A DNA stretch of 64,000 nt from DASSTJ01 sp035707965. GTDB lineage: Bacteria; Actinomycetota; Actinomycetes; Actinomycetales; Angustibacteraceae. The stretch spans positions 14,567 through 78,566 of the forward strand of contig DASSTJ010000065.1 of NCBI GenBank assembly GCA_035707965.1, written 5' to 3'. The notes under the pieces are model-generated. The model was not told where the DNA came from. It saw only the letters and a program-made list of their open reading frames with translations, and searched no databases. A program made the position numbers and the translations under genes. This document shows positions 26,814 to 37,167 of the stretch, in pieces (position 1 is the first letter of the stretch; each line of letters begins with the position of its first letter).

Positions 26814-27601
26814 GGCACCGCGCCGCGCCTGGTCTGGTGCGGTCGTCGCTGGCCGACGTCATCGACCTGGTGCTGCGCCGGGAGTGCGCGGGCTGCGGTC
26901 GCACGGGCACGTCCTGGTGCTCGGACTGCTGGTCGTCGTTGCTCGGCGTGCCGCAGGTTCGCCGGCTCGACGGGCCCGAGGCCCGGGCGTCCCTGTCGGT
27001 GTGGTCCGCCGGCGAGTACCGCGACGAGGTCCGCAGCGCAGTGGTCGCGTGGAAGGACCGCGGGCGCACCGACCTCACGCCGGTGCTGGCCCGCGCGCTG
27101 CGCCGGTCGGTGCTGCAGGCCTGGGGCGCCGCTGAGCGCCCGCGGTCCGCGGCGGCTGGCTCCGGGCCGGTGCTGCTGGTCCCGGCGCCGTCGTCCGCCC
27201 GGTCCCGCCGGCAGCGCGGGCACGAACCCGTGCGCGACCTCGCCCTGCGCTGTGCGGCGGCCCTTCGCCGGCAGGGGGTAGAGGTGCGTGTCGTCCCCGT
27301 CCTGGCGCAGGCGCGCCAGCTGCAGGACCAGGTCGGACTCGGAGTCGCCGGCCGTTCGGCCAACCTGGCCGGGGCCCTGTGCGCCCGGCAAGGGTGGACC
27401 CGTCACGTGCTCGGCCGGGACTGCATCGTGGTCGACGACGTGGTGACCACCGGTGCCACGCTGCTCGAGTGCCGCCGGGCGCTGACCGACGTCGGCGCCC
27501 GGGTCCACGGCGCGGCGACGGTGGCGGCGACGCCGAGACGAGCGCCGCATGGCGGCGATCAGAGATTCACCCGGACGGCCCTGCAGACCGGGGACGGTTG
27601 A
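26810..27601 (+). CDS. comF: ComF-family phosphoribosyltransferase-like protein
   Basis: The 263-residue protein has an N-terminal zinc finger (CAGCGRTGTSWCSDC) and a type I PRTase domain with the PRPP-binding loop IVVDDVVTTGATLLEC (~210-225). ComF homologues take part in DNA uptake in competent bacteria, but in most actinobacteria the substrate and role are unknown. GTG 26810 overlaps the lpqB stop (GTGA), which fixes the start. The last ~25 residues are poorly conserved in type. Confidence 0.88.
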   Translation: MRHRAAPGLVRSSLADVIDLVLRRECAGCGRTGTSWCSDCWSSLLGVPQVRRLDGPEARASLSVWSAGEYRDEVRSAVVAWKDRGRTDLTPVLARALRRSVLQAWGAAERPRSAAAGSGPVLLVPAPSSARSRRQRGHEPVRDLALRCAAALRRQGVEVRVVPVLAQARQLQDQVGLGVAGRSANLAGALCARQGWTRHVLGRDCIVVDDVVTTGATLLECRRALTDVGARVHGAATVAATPRRAPHGGDQRFTRTALQTGDG

Positions 27602-27627
27602 CTCTCCCATCCGCGTCACTTGTCGCG

Positions 27628-27633
27628 TAGCGT
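27628..27633 (+). promoter_or_regulatory. -10 element before the hpf leader ORF
   Basis: TAGCGT lies six bases before ATG 27640. This is the only hexamer of its type in the 210 bases between comF and hpf. It predicts an hpf leader of ~172 bases whose first codon is the ATG of a 31-codon ORF. Confidence 0.5.
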
Positions 27634-27639
27634 CGAGCC

Positions 27640-27735
27640 ATGAGCCGGCACGACACCAGCGTGCGGGGCGAAGCGCCGCCGGGCGGCTTCCGCTCCGGGG
27701 GCTCACCGGGGGCCGGGGGGTGGTGCGGCGACTGA
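27640..27735 (+). CDS. Putative 31-residue leaderless leader peptide upstream of hpf
   Basis: ATG 27640 opens a 31-codon frame ending TGA at 27733. The peptide begins MSRHDTSVRGEAPPGG and ends GGWCGD, and is rich in glycine and proline. It would be translated as a leaderless message, and its stop is 76 bases before hpf. Such a leader could link hpf expression to the translation state, which would suit a ribosome hibernation gene. No homologue is known to me; it may be untranslated. Confidence 0.35.
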   Translation: MSRHDTSVRGEAPPGGFRSGGSPGAGGWCGD

Positions 27736-27811
27736 CGGGTTCGCGGCCCTGGTGTGCGTATTCCGGTGCGCGTGACGCGCGCCGTCGGACGCGATGAGGA
27801 GGTCATCCCCC

Positions 27812-28477
27812 ATGGACATTGTGGTCGTCGGTCGGCACATCGAGGTCAAGGAGCGGTTCCGCAAGCACGTGCTGGACAAGCTCGCGAAGGTCCCGCAGCT
27901 CGCGCCGCGGATCCAACGCCTCGACGTCGTGGTCTCGCACGAGGGGAAGGGGCGCCAGTCGGCGGTGTGCGAGCGGATCGAGATCACCGCGGTGGGCAAG
28001 GGACCGGTGGTGCGCGCGGAGGCCGCCGCTGAGGATGCCTACGTCGCCCTCGACAAGGCGTACAACAAGCTGCTCGAGAGGCTGCGCCGGGCGCACGACC
28101 GCAAGGTGATGGGGCGCCGTCGGCACGCTCCCGACGTGCTGGCGCAGACCGTTCTCGCCATGGCGCAGGACAACGCGTCGACCGAGGTGGACAGCGAGCC
28201 GGACCGTCACGACGACGACGGACCGGACAGTCCCGTCGAGATCCGCGAGAAGGTGCACCGCGCGGTGCCCATGACGCTCGACCAGGCGCTCTACGAGATG
28301 GAGCTCGTCGGCCACGACTTCTTCCTGTTCATGGACAGCGACAGCGGCTGCCCGAGCGTCGTCTACCGCCGCCGCGGGTGGTCCTACGGCGTGCTGCGCC
28401 TGGAGCCGGAGGACGCCACAGCCGAGCCGGCAGCTCCGGCACGCGAGCCGGCGTACAGCGGCAGCCCCACGGGCTGA
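27812..28477 (+). CDS. hpf: Ribosome hibernation promoting factor, long form
   Basis: The 221-residue long HPF has an N-terminal S30AE domain (MDIVVVGRHIEVKERFRKHV, ~1-100, with HDRKVMGRRR). A variable acidic linker (~115-155) follows, then the C-terminal dimerisation domain IREKVHRAVPMTLDQALYEM and FLFMDSDSGCPSVVYRRRGW. It binds the 30S decoding site and pairs 70S ribosomes into 100S dimers in stationary phase or stress. ATG 27812 has GAGGAGG at nine bases. Upstream in-frame codons are not supported by homology. Confidence 0.96.
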   Translation: MDIVVVGRHIEVKERFRKHVLDKLAKVPQLAPRIQRLDVVVSHEGKGRQSAVCERIEITAVGKGPVVRAEAAAEDAYVALDKAYNKLLERLRRAHDRKVMGRRRHAPDVLAQTVLAMAQDNASTEVDSEPDRHDDDGPDSPVEIREKVHRAVPMTLDQALYEMELVGHDFFLFMDSDSGCPSVVYRRRGWSYGVLRLEPEDATAEPAAPAREPAYSGSPTG

Positions 28478-28485
28478 CGTCGCCC

Positions 28486-28525
28486 GGTCGGGCCCGGGTC
28501 GCGATCATGCGGCCCGGGCCCGACC
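28486..28525 (+). terminator. Strong GC hairpin after hpf
   Basis: GGTCGGGCCCGGG (28486-28498) is the perfect complement of CCCGGGCCCGACC (28513-28525), with a 14-base loop. It begins nine bases after the hpf stop. The loop sequence could itself pair partly. It isolates hpf from the response regulator gene. Confidence 0.75.
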
Positions 28526-28534
28526 CGCGCATGC

Positions 28535-28540
28535 CAGAAT
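28535..28540 (+). promoter_or_regulatory. -10 element upstream of the response regulator
   Basis: CAGAAT stands six bases before GTG 28547, which would be the 5' end of the transcript. The regulator itself is translated from GTG 28575 using GGAGGAAGG. Confidence 0.45.
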
Positions 28541-28546
28541 GGGCAC

Positions 28547-28588
28547 GTGGGGGGTCCAGTGGAGGAAGGCGATCGTGAGCCAGGCTGA
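28547..28588 (+). other. Possible 13-codon leaderless micro-ORF overlapping the response regulator start
   Basis: GTG 28547 opens a frame of 13 codons (MGGPVEEGDREPG) ending TGA 28586-28588, 14 bases inside the regulator gene. The first base is the predicted transcription start. Ribosomes terminating here could hinder or help initiation at 28575. It may be no more than the 5' end of an untranslated leader. Confidence 0.25.
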
Positions 28589-29294
28589 CGCCGGCGCTGG
28601 TGCGGCCAGCGGCATGGGTGAACCGGGTGACGGCGAGCCGATCCGCGTGCTCGTGGCCGACGACCACGCGCTCTACCGCCGGGGCCTCGAGATGGTCCTG
28701 GGCCAGGAGGAGGGCATCGAGATCGTCGGGGAGGCGTCCGACGGGGCCGAGGCCATCCGTCGCGTCGAAGAGCTCCTGCCGGACGTCGTCCTCATGGACA
28801 TCCGCATGCCGCGCCGGTCGGGCATCGAGGCGTGCACCGCGATCAAGGACGTCGTCCCGTCGACGAAGATCGTGATCCTGACCATCTCGGACGAGGAGTC
28901 CGACCTGTACGAGGCCGTGCGCGCCGGCGCCAACGGCTACCTCCTCAAGGACGTGCCCGGCGAGGAGATCGCGGCCGGCATCCGCGCAGTCGCCGGTGGC
29001 CAGTCGCTGATCAGCCCGTCCATGGCGAGCAAGCTGCTCAGCGAGTTCGCCTCGATGATCAAGAAGAGCGAGGAGCGCCCGCAGATGCCGGTGCCGCGCC
29101 TCACCGAGCGCGAGCTCGAGGTGCTCAAGCTGGTGGCGCGGGGCATGGCCAACCGCGACATCGCCAAGGAGCTCTTCATCAGCGAGAACACGGTGAAGAA
29201 CCACGTCCGGAACATCCTCGAGAAGCTGCAGCTGCACTCGCGCATGGAGGCCGTGGTGTACGCCGTGCGCGAGAAGATCCTCGACCTGACGTAG
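28575..29294 (+). CDS. NarL/LuxR-family response regulator (orphan)
   Basis: The 239-residue regulator has a receiver with VLVADDHALYRRGL, phosphoacceptor Asp75 in VVLMDIRMPRRSG, VILTISDEESDLYEAV and LLKDVPGEEI, then an HTH of LuxR type (LTERELEVLKLVARGMANRD, SENTVKNHVRNILEKL). No histidine kinase gene is adjacent, as for its counterpart near secA in Streptomyces. GTG 28575 has GGAGGAAGG at six bases. A longer frame from 28539 exists, but its first codons overlap the predicted promoter. Confidence 0.93.
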   Translation: MSQADAGAGAASGMGEPGDGEPIRVLVADDHALYRRGLEMVLGQEEGIEIVGEASDGAEAIRRVEELLPDVVLMDIRMPRRSGIEACTAIKDVVPSTKIVILTISDEESDLYEAVRAGANGYLLKDVPGEEIAAGIRAVAGGQSLISPSMASKLLSEFASMIKKSEERPQMPVPRLTERELEVLKLVARGMANRDIAKELFISENTVKNHVRNILEKLQLHSRMEAVVYAVREKILDLT

Positions 29295-29336
29295 TGCTGA
29301 CGTAGTGCGCCGCCCGTCGCTGTCGGTGACCTGCGG

Positions 29337-29342
29337 CAGTAT
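29337..29342 (+). promoter_or_regulatory. -10 element of a leaderless promoter (YcaQ-like gene)
   Basis: CAGTAT is six bases before GTG 29349, with no Shine-Dalgarno. Confidence 0.5.
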
Positions 29343-29348
29343 CGCCAC

Positions 29349-30623
29349 GTGACCGTCCCGACACGCCTCACCGCCGGTGCCGCACGCCGGATCGCCCTGG
29401 CGGCCCAGGGCCTCGCCGACCCGCGTCCGAGCGGACCGGTGACGATGCGGCAGGTGCAGCGCACGATCGACCGGCTGGGCGTCGTCCAGATCGACAGCGT
29501 CAACGTGCTGGCGCGCACGCAGTACGTGCCCTTCTTCTCGCGGCTGGGTCCGTACGACACGTCGCTGCTCGACCGCGCGCGCGACCGTCGGCCGCGCCGG
29601 CTCGTCGAGTACTGGGCGCACGCGGCGAGCCTCGTGCCGCCGTCCACGGTGCCACTGCTGCGCTGGCGCATGGCGCGCGCTCGCGACGAGGCGTGGGGAG
29701 GCATGCGGCGTGCCGAGCAGGAGAACCCGGGGCTCGCCGAGCTCGTCCTCGCCGAGGTGCGCGACCGGGGTCCCATCACCGCGGTCGACCTCGAGGCCGC
29801 CATCGAGCACGACGCCCCGCGCGACCGCACGGAGTGGGGCTGGAACTGGTCGGTGGTCAAGCGGGTGCTCGAGCTGCTGTTCTGGGCCGGGGAGGTCACG
29901 TCAGCGGGGCGCAACGCGCAGTTCGCCCGGCTCTACGACCTGCCGCAGCGGGTGCTGCCGCCGGAGGTGGTCGCGGCGCCCACGCCGTCGGACGACGAGT
30001 GCCACCGGTCGCTGGTGTCGATGGCCGCCCGCTCGCTGGGCGTCGCCACGGCAGCGGGACTGCAGGACTACTACCGGCTGTCGGTCGAGGAGGGCCGTGC
30101 GGCGGTCGCCTCCTTGGTGGACGACGGCGAGCTCGTGCCGGTCGAGGTCGAGGGTTGGCGACGGCCCGGCTATCTCCATGCCGAGGCGCGGCGTCCGCGC
30201 CGGGTGGAGGTGACCGCGCTGCTGAGCCCGTTCGACTCGCTCGTCTGGGACCGTCGTCGGGCGCTCGAGACGTTCGGGTTCGACTACCGCATCGAGATCT
30301 ACGTGCCCGCGCCGAAGCGGCGGTACGGCTACTACGTGCTGCCGTTCCTGCTGGGCGACCGGTTTGCTGCCCGGGTCGACCTCAAGGCGGACCGCCAGGC
30401 AGACGGCGGAGCCGGCGTCCTGCGGGTCCAGTCGGCGCACGCCGAGCCGTCCGCGCCGGCGCAGACGGCCACGCGGCTCGCCGGCGAGCTGGGCGCGTTG
30501 GCCGGCTGGCTGGGGCTGGGCTCAGTCACGGTGGCCGGTGCGGGCGACCTGGCGCCCGCCCTCGCTGAGGCGCTGGCTCAGGACGGCTCGGCAGCGAGCA
30601 CCTCGTCGGCGAGCGCGTCGTAG
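29349..30623 (+). CDS. Winged-helix DNA glycosylase, YcaQ/AlkX family (HTH_42)
   Basis: The 424-residue protein belongs to the HTH_42 superfamily of DNA glycosylases that unhook interstrand crosslinks and remove alkylated bases. The catalytic QxD motif is visible in LGVVQIDSVNVLARTQ (Gln and Asp at about 47 and 49), with WAHAASLVP (~92) and SPFDSLVWDRRRALETFGFD (~295) as the other conserved blocks. Three tandem winged helices are expected. The C-terminal serine-rich tail overlaps the convergent acetyltransferase gene by 46 bases. The start has no Shine-Dalgarno. Confidence 0.85.
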   Translation: MTVPTRLTAGAARRIALAAQGLADPRPSGPVTMRQVQRTIDRLGVVQIDSVNVLARTQYVPFFSRLGPYDTSLLDRARDRRPRRLVEYWAHAASLVPPSTVPLLRWRMARARDEAWGGMRRAEQENPGLAELVLAEVRDRGPITAVDLEAAIEHDAPRDRTEWGWNWSVVKRVLELLFWAGEVTSAGRNAQFARLYDLPQRVLPPEVVAAPTPSDDECHRSLVSMAARSLGVATAAGLQDYYRLSVEEGRAAVASLVDDGELVPVEVEGWRRPGYLHAEARRPRRVEVTALLSPFDSLVWDRRRALETFGFDYRIEIYVPAPKRRYGYYVLPFLLGDRFAARVDLKADRQADGGAGVLRVQSAHAEPSAPAQTATRLAGELGALAGWLGLGSVTVAGAGDLAPALAEALAQDGSAASTSSASAS

Positions 30624-31741
30624 AGCTCGAGGTCGTCGAACGTGCCGTCCTCGTGGCGGTCGACGTGCCGCGCGACACCGGTCCGGGTGAAGCCTGCCCG
30701 CTGGGCCACCAGGTTGGACGCGACGTTGGCGGTGGCTGCGCGCAGGGTGACCCGCTCCAGGCCGAGGCCGCCGTCCGACGCCGGCAGCACCGCGTGCCGC
30801 AGCGCCAGGCGGCACGCCTGGGTCATGACGCCCCGGCCGCGCGCGTCCGGGTGCGCCCAGTAGCCGATCTCGTTGCGGTGAGTGGATCCATCCAGTCCCA
30901 TGAGGCCGAGAGACCCCAGGCAGCGGTCGTCGTCCGGGTCGGCCACGCACCAGTACATCGCCGAGCCCTGGGCGTGCTCCTCCTCGCGGCTGCGGATGTA
31001 CCACTGCGCGTCGGCCAGCGTGTAAGGGCGCGGTAGGTTCGGCAGCCACCGCTGGCTCACCGGGTCGTTGCACGCCTCGACGACCCGCGGGGCGTCCTCC
31101 TCGCGCCACGGCCGCAGCACGGCTCGGTCGCCCATGATCACCGGCGCCTCGAGCCAGGGGTGTGCCGGGCTCATCGGCTCACCGCGCACCAGGGAGCCGA
31201 TCCAGCCGTCGTACCGCACGCCCCGCGCCTCGAGCAGGCCGCGCACCAGCCCCTCCACGCGGAAGCCGCACGCCCACGCGACCCGGCGCGACGGCCAGTT
31301 GCCGACGTGCGCCTGCCAGTGCACGACCTGGGTGTCGAGCTCGTCGAACGACCAGCGGAGGGCCGTGCGGAGCGCGTCCGCCATGATGCCGCGGCCGCGC
31401 GCCCAGGGCGACAGCGCGAACCCGACCTCGACCCCGGCACCCGGCAGCGGGCGCAGAGCGATGTTGCCGGCGTACGTCATCGACCCCGGCTGCTCGGGAC
31501 GGTCGACGGCGTGCGCGTCGATGGCGAAGGTGAGCTCGCTGCCGTCGGCCCACCGGGCGGCGCGGTCACGCACGAACTGCTCGCCGTGCTCGCGCGTGTA
31601 CGGCACGGGGACGCGGGTGCGGTCCACCATCTGCGTGTCACGGCAGAGCTCGACGACCGCGTCGACGTCGGCGGGTCCGTGCGGGCGCAGCACCAGGTGC
31701 ACGTCGGCGTCCTCGGGACCGGTCAGCGTGGGGGCGTCCAT
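30578..31741 (-). CDS. Tandem two-domain GNAT acetyltransferase
   Basis: The 387-residue protein has two RimJ/RimL-type GNAT domains in a row. The first has VGFALSPWARGRGIMADALR and ACGFRVEGLVRG; the second has IGYWAHPDARGRGVMTQACR and AQRAGFTRTGVARHV. Each has an acetyl-CoA loop (ARGRG). Substrates may be N-terminal residues or small amines. ATG 31741 follows CAGGGT by six bases, so it is leaderless. It is tail-to-tail with the YcaQ-like gene, overlapping by 46 bases, and divergent from the small GNAT gene. Confidence 0.88.
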   Translation of the reverse strand: MDAPTLTGPEDADVHLVLRPHGPADVDAVVELCRDTQMVDRTRVPVPYTREHGEQFVRDRAARWADGSELTFAIDAHAVDRPEQPGSMTYAGNIALRPLPGAGVEVGFALSPWARGRGIMADALRTALRWSFDELDTQVVHWQAHVGNWPSRRVAWACGFRVEGLVRGLLEARGVRYDGWIGSLVRGEPMSPAHPWLEAPVIMGDRAVLRPWREEDAPRVVEACNDPVSQRWLPNLPRPYTLADAQWYIRSREEEHAQGSAMYWCVADPDDDRCLGSLGLMGLDGSTHRNEIGYWAHPDARGRGVMTQACRLALRHAVLPASDGGLGLERVTLRAATANVASNLVAQRAGFTRTGVARHVDRHEDGTFDDLELYDALADEVLAAEPS

Positions 31742-31747
31742 GCGCCC

Positions 31748-31753
31748 ACCCTG
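31748..31753 (-). promoter_or_regulatory. -10 element of a leaderless promoter (tandem GNAT gene)
   Basis: Read on the minus strand this is CAGGGT, six bases before ATG 31741. The divergent small GNAT gene has CAGGAT at the same distance, so both start codons lie within one 65-base region. Confidence 0.55.
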
Positions 31754-31794
31754 GCGGCCGTGCCGTCGCCCGGGCAAACGGGTTCCGCGTCGGA

Positions 31795-31800
31795 CAGGAT
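31795..31800 (+). promoter_or_regulatory. -10 element of a leaderless promoter (small GNAT gene)
   Basis: CAGGAT is six bases before ATG 31807. Confidence 0.5.
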
Positions 31801-31806
31801 GGGCGC

Positions 31807-32115
31807 ATGGGTGACGACGCGGGTGGCACGTCGGTCGACGGCCTCGAGGTGGTCCAGGTGCCGGAGGCGAGCCGGTACGAGGCGCGGCTCGACGGCCGCA
31901 GCGTCGGGGTCGCGGAGTACCTGCTCAGCGGTGACCGCGTGGTGTTCCCGCACACCGTGGTCGACCCCGCGCTGACCGGACGCGGCATCGCCTCGGAGCT
32001 CGCCCGACGGGCGCTGGACGACGCCCGTGAGCGCGGGCTGCGTGTCGTCCCGGCCTGCTCGTTCTTCCGCGTCTACCTGCAGCGGCACCCCGAGGACGCC
32101 GACCTCATCGCGTGA
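31807..32115 (+). CDS. Small GNAT-like acetyltransferase (YidJ/GtcA-CG type)
   Basis: The 102-residue protein is a minimal GNAT fold of the Acetyltransf_CG type: RYEARLDGRSVGVAEYLLSG, then HTVVDPALTGRGIASELARR with the acetyl-CoA loop GRGIA, and ending CSFFRVYLQRHPEDADL. These small proteins are common in bacteria and largely uncharacterised. The last 11 bases overlap the end of the convergent acetyltransferase gene. It is divergent from the tandem GNAT gene. Confidence 0.85.
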   Translation: MGDDAGGTSVDGLEVVQVPEASRYEARLDGRSVGVAEYLLSGDRVVFPHTVVDPALTGRGIASELARRALDDARERGLRVVPACSFFRVYLQRHPEDADLIA

Positions 32116-32665
32116 GGCCGTGCAGGCAGGTGTCGTGCAGGACGACCGGCGCGTCCGGCGACTCCTGCAGCGGCAGGAACCGCGCGCGGCGTCCCTCGCG
32201 CGTGAAGCCGGCGCGGTCGGCCGTGCGGCAGGACGCCACGTTCTCGACGGCGTGGTCGAGCTGCACGCGCTCGAGGTCCATGCCGTCCGGAGACAGCACC
32301 CAGCGGCTGAGGAGGGCGAGGGCCCGACTGGCCACGTGGCGGCCGCGCGCCTCCGGGAGCACGCCGTAGCCGACGTCCACGACCGAGAACGGCGGGATGG
32401 GATGGTCCCGCCGGAAGTCGATGGACCCGAGGACCCGCTGCGGCTCGGCCTCGGCCGCGATGACGAAGCTGGTGGGGTCGTCGTCGGCCGCCGACTGGAC
32501 GGCCTTCGCCAGGCGTTGCGCCACCCAGCCTGGCTCCGGAGCGCCCAGGGGAGGGCTCCACCGCCGGGACTCCGGGTCGGTGAGCAGCCGCGTCATGGCG
32601 TCGAAGTCGGTCGTCCGCCACGTGCGCAGCAGCAGCCCGTCACCACGGGTCAGCACGTCGATCAC
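32105..32665 (-). CDS. GNAT acetyltransferase, RimJ/RimL type
   Basis: The 186-residue protein has the RimJ/RimL-type GNAT fold: LLLRTWRTTDFDAMTRLLTD, GYGVLPEARGRHVASRALAL with the acetyl-CoA loop, and CRTADRAGFTREGRRARFL. The preferred start GTG 32665 is six bases after GATCGT on the minus strand. A much longer minus-strand frame runs from the secA antisense, but only this part has protein-like motifs. It is tail-to-tail with the small GNAT gene and divergent from secA. Confidence 0.85.
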   Translation of the reverse strand: MIDVLTRGDGLLLRTWRTTDFDAMTRLLTDPESRRWSPPLGAPEPGWVAQRLAKAVQSAADDDPTSFVIAAEAEPQRVLGSIDFRRDHPIPPFSVVDVGYGVLPEARGRHVASRALALLSRWVLSPDGMDLERVQLDHAVENVASCRTADRAGFTREGRRARFLPLQESPDAPVVLHDTCLHGLTR

Positions 32666-32746
32666 GCGGGTACGATCCCAGACGGAGTCGCCGCCCGCGC
32701 GCCGTCGCCCGTCGGAGCGCGCACCTGGTCGCACGGTCGACCTGCG

Positions 32747-32776
32747 TACCATGGACGAGGCCCGCAGCCGCGGGCC
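32747..32776 (+). promoter_or_regulatory. secA -10 element and hairpin at the transcript 5' end
   Basis: TACCAT (32747-32752) is followed after six bases by GGCCCGC-AGCC-GCGGGCC, so the hairpin (32759-32776) would begin at or near the first transcribed base. A 7-bp perfect stem at the 5' end could protect the mRNA. The remaining ~87 bases before the secA start contain two GGACGGCC direct repeats. Confidence 0.4.
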
Positions 32777-32863
32777 GGTGCTGCACCACGCCACCCCTCG
32801 GACGGCCCTGCCTCCGGGACGGCCGGCGCGCGTGGCAGCCCACCAGACACCCATGGAGAGCGC

Positions 32864-35617
<2,754 letters not shown>

Positions 35618-35624
35618 CGGTCGC

Positions 35625-35660
35625 CACCGTCCTGGTGGTCAGCCGCACTCCAGGACGGTG
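35625..35660. terminator. Hairpin between secA and the Rv3235-like gene
   Basis: CACCGTCCTG (35625-35634) and CAGGACGGTG (35651-35660) form a perfect 10-bp stem with a 16-base loop. It begins eight bases after the secA stop and extends into the last codons of the convergent gene, so it may serve both. Confidence 0.6.
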
Positions 35661-36223
35661 ACGACCCAGCGCCCGTCGCGGCCCTCCAGACGCAGGGCGA
35701 CGGCCTGCACGCGGTGGCGGCGGTGCACGACCGCCGTGACCTCCGCGACGCCGTCGCACGGCTCGCTCACCCGGACGCCGCCGACGACGGGACGCTGGCT
35801 CGGGCCGAGCGACCTCGTGCGGTCACGGCCGGTGGGCAACGGCCGCGCTCGTCGGCGCACTTCGCGCAGCACCTCGTCCGTGGTCCAGCGGATGAGCTGG
35901 GTGGTCGGGCGGTGGCCCTCCATCACCTCGACGATGAGCTGCGTCACCTGGCGGCCCCACCTGGCTGGCTCCGGCAGCTCGCGCGTCGGCGTGGCCTGAG
36001 GTCCGAAGAACAGGTCGTCCTCGGTCTCGTCGCACCACGGCAGGGCGAGCACTCCCTGGCCGGACGAGGCGGACGCGCGCTGCGGCAGGTCGCCGCGCTC
36101 GACCGGAGGCTCCGTGTCGGGCAGCGGCAGGTGTCGCAGCCTCCCCGGAGTCGGGTGCCGCGGGTGCGGGCGCACCCAGGAGCGCGCCGCGCTCGGTGCC
36201 GGAGCGGTGACCACGGCGGTCAT
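35639..36223 (-). CDS. Rv3235-like protein (DUF6459)
   Basis: The 194-residue actinobacterial protein has a disordered proline-rich N-terminus (~1-85) and a small domain at the C-terminus. The domain holds ARWGRQVTQLIVEVMEGHRP, then TTQLIRWTTDEVLREVRRRA and a beta-rich end (AEVTAVVHRRHRVQAVALRL). The family lies next to secA in actinobacteria and has no known function. The ATG at 36223 overlaps the stop of the LysM gene (ATGA), so it is translated with it. Confidence 0.82.
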   Translation of the reverse strand: MTAVVTAPAPSAARSWVRPHPRHPTPGRLRHLPLPDTEPPVERGDLPQRASASSGQGVLALPWCDETEDDLFFGPQATPTRELPEPARWGRQVTQLIVEVMEGHRPTTQLIRWTTDEVLREVRRRARPLPTGRDRTRSLGPSQRPVVGGVRVSEPCDGVAEVTAVVHRRHRVQAVALRLEGRDGRWVVTVLECG

Positions 36224-37023
36224 CGGGCGGCCGCCGTGCCCGGCCGCACGAGCACCTGACCTGGGAGCAGCAGGTCGGGATCGTCCCCGATCGTGGACCG
36301 GTTCGCCTGCCACCACCGAGGCCACTGCTCGGCCACGTCGGCCTGGCTGGCCCCGGGCCCGAGGTGTCGTGCGGCGATGGACCACAGCGAGTCGCCGCGG
36401 CGCACGACCACCGGAGCGGGTCCGGCGTCACGGGCCGCCGTGGCTGCGAGCACCGCCAGGTCGGGCAGTGACCGCGGCGCTGCTGCTGGGCGTCGGGGCG
36501 TCCATCCGGCGGCAGGGAGGTGGGGGGACTCGTGGAGCTCGGCGGACCGGGACCAGTCGGGCCCGGGCAGCACGTCGGCCGGGGTGCCGGCGTTCGGGAC
36601 CGCGGAGGCCGTGACGGCTGCCGGTGCGGCGGAACGCTCGCCCGCCGCGGTGGCCGTGCTCGCGGTGCCCAACGCCAGGCCACCGACGACGAGGGCCGTG
36701 ACGACCGGTCGCAGCAGGCGTGGGCTCAGGCGCACGGCGAACCGCGCGCACGCGGACGAGGGCCGCGGTGAACGGGCCGGTCGTACGAGGCGGACCCAGC
36801 CGTAGGCGCTGCATGCGGCCGAGGTGACGGCCAGGCGAAGGCACACGGCCGCACCGACCAGAGCCGCGGCTGCCAGGAGCGGACCGGCCGGGTTCGACGG
36901 GCGCTCGGCAAGGCCCTGCTGGGCGACCGACACGGACCACCGGCACGCCGCGACCGCACCCGCCGTCCCGGCGGTCCCGAGAAGTGCCGCCGACCACGAC
37001 TGGACCCTCGTCCTCCGATCCAT
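36220..37023 (-). CDS. LysM-domain envelope protein with membrane helices
   Basis: The 267-residue protein has two or three membrane segments in its N-terminal part (~13-110), a disordered linker, and a C-terminal LysM domain (VVVRRGDSLWSIAARHLGPG to VLVRPGTAAAR). LysM binds peptidoglycan, so the protein probably sits in the membrane with its C-terminus in the wall. ATG 37023 is about 40 bases downstream of a good minus-strand promoter (37098-37070). A longer frame from 37104 would begin inside that promoter, so it was rejected. Confidence 0.85.
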   Translation of the reverse strand: MDRRTRVQSWSAALLGTAGTAGAVAACRWSVSVAQQGLAERPSNPAGPLLAAAALVGAAVCLRLAVTSAACSAYGWVRLVRPARSPRPSSACARFAVRLSPRLLRPVVTALVVGGLALGTASTATAAGERSAAPAAVTASAVPNAGTPADVLPGPDWSRSAELHESPHLPAAGWTPRRPAAAPRSLPDLAVLAATAARDAGPAPVVVRRGDSLWSIAARHLGPGASQADVAEQWPRWWQANRSTIGDDPDLLLPGQVLVRPGTAAAR

Positions 37024-37069
37024 CTTCAACCCCCTGTTGATGTCATTTGCTTGTATTTGCCTTCGGCTA

Positions 37070-37098
37070 CATCTACCGGCTTGGGGTTGTAGGGTCAA
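37070..37098 (-). promoter_or_regulatory. Vegetative sigma promoter for the LysM operon
   Basis: On the minus strand, TTGACC (37098-37093) and TAGATG (37075-37070) are separated by 17 bases. It lies in an unusually A/T-rich island (37024-37100). The transcript would start near 37063 and cover LysM and the Rv3235-like gene. Confidence 0.65.
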
Positions 37099-37167
37099 GA
37101 TCACCGGAGCGGCTGTGGACGACGCGGCCGTCGACGACGGCTCGAACGACGAGGGGGACGGTGCTCG

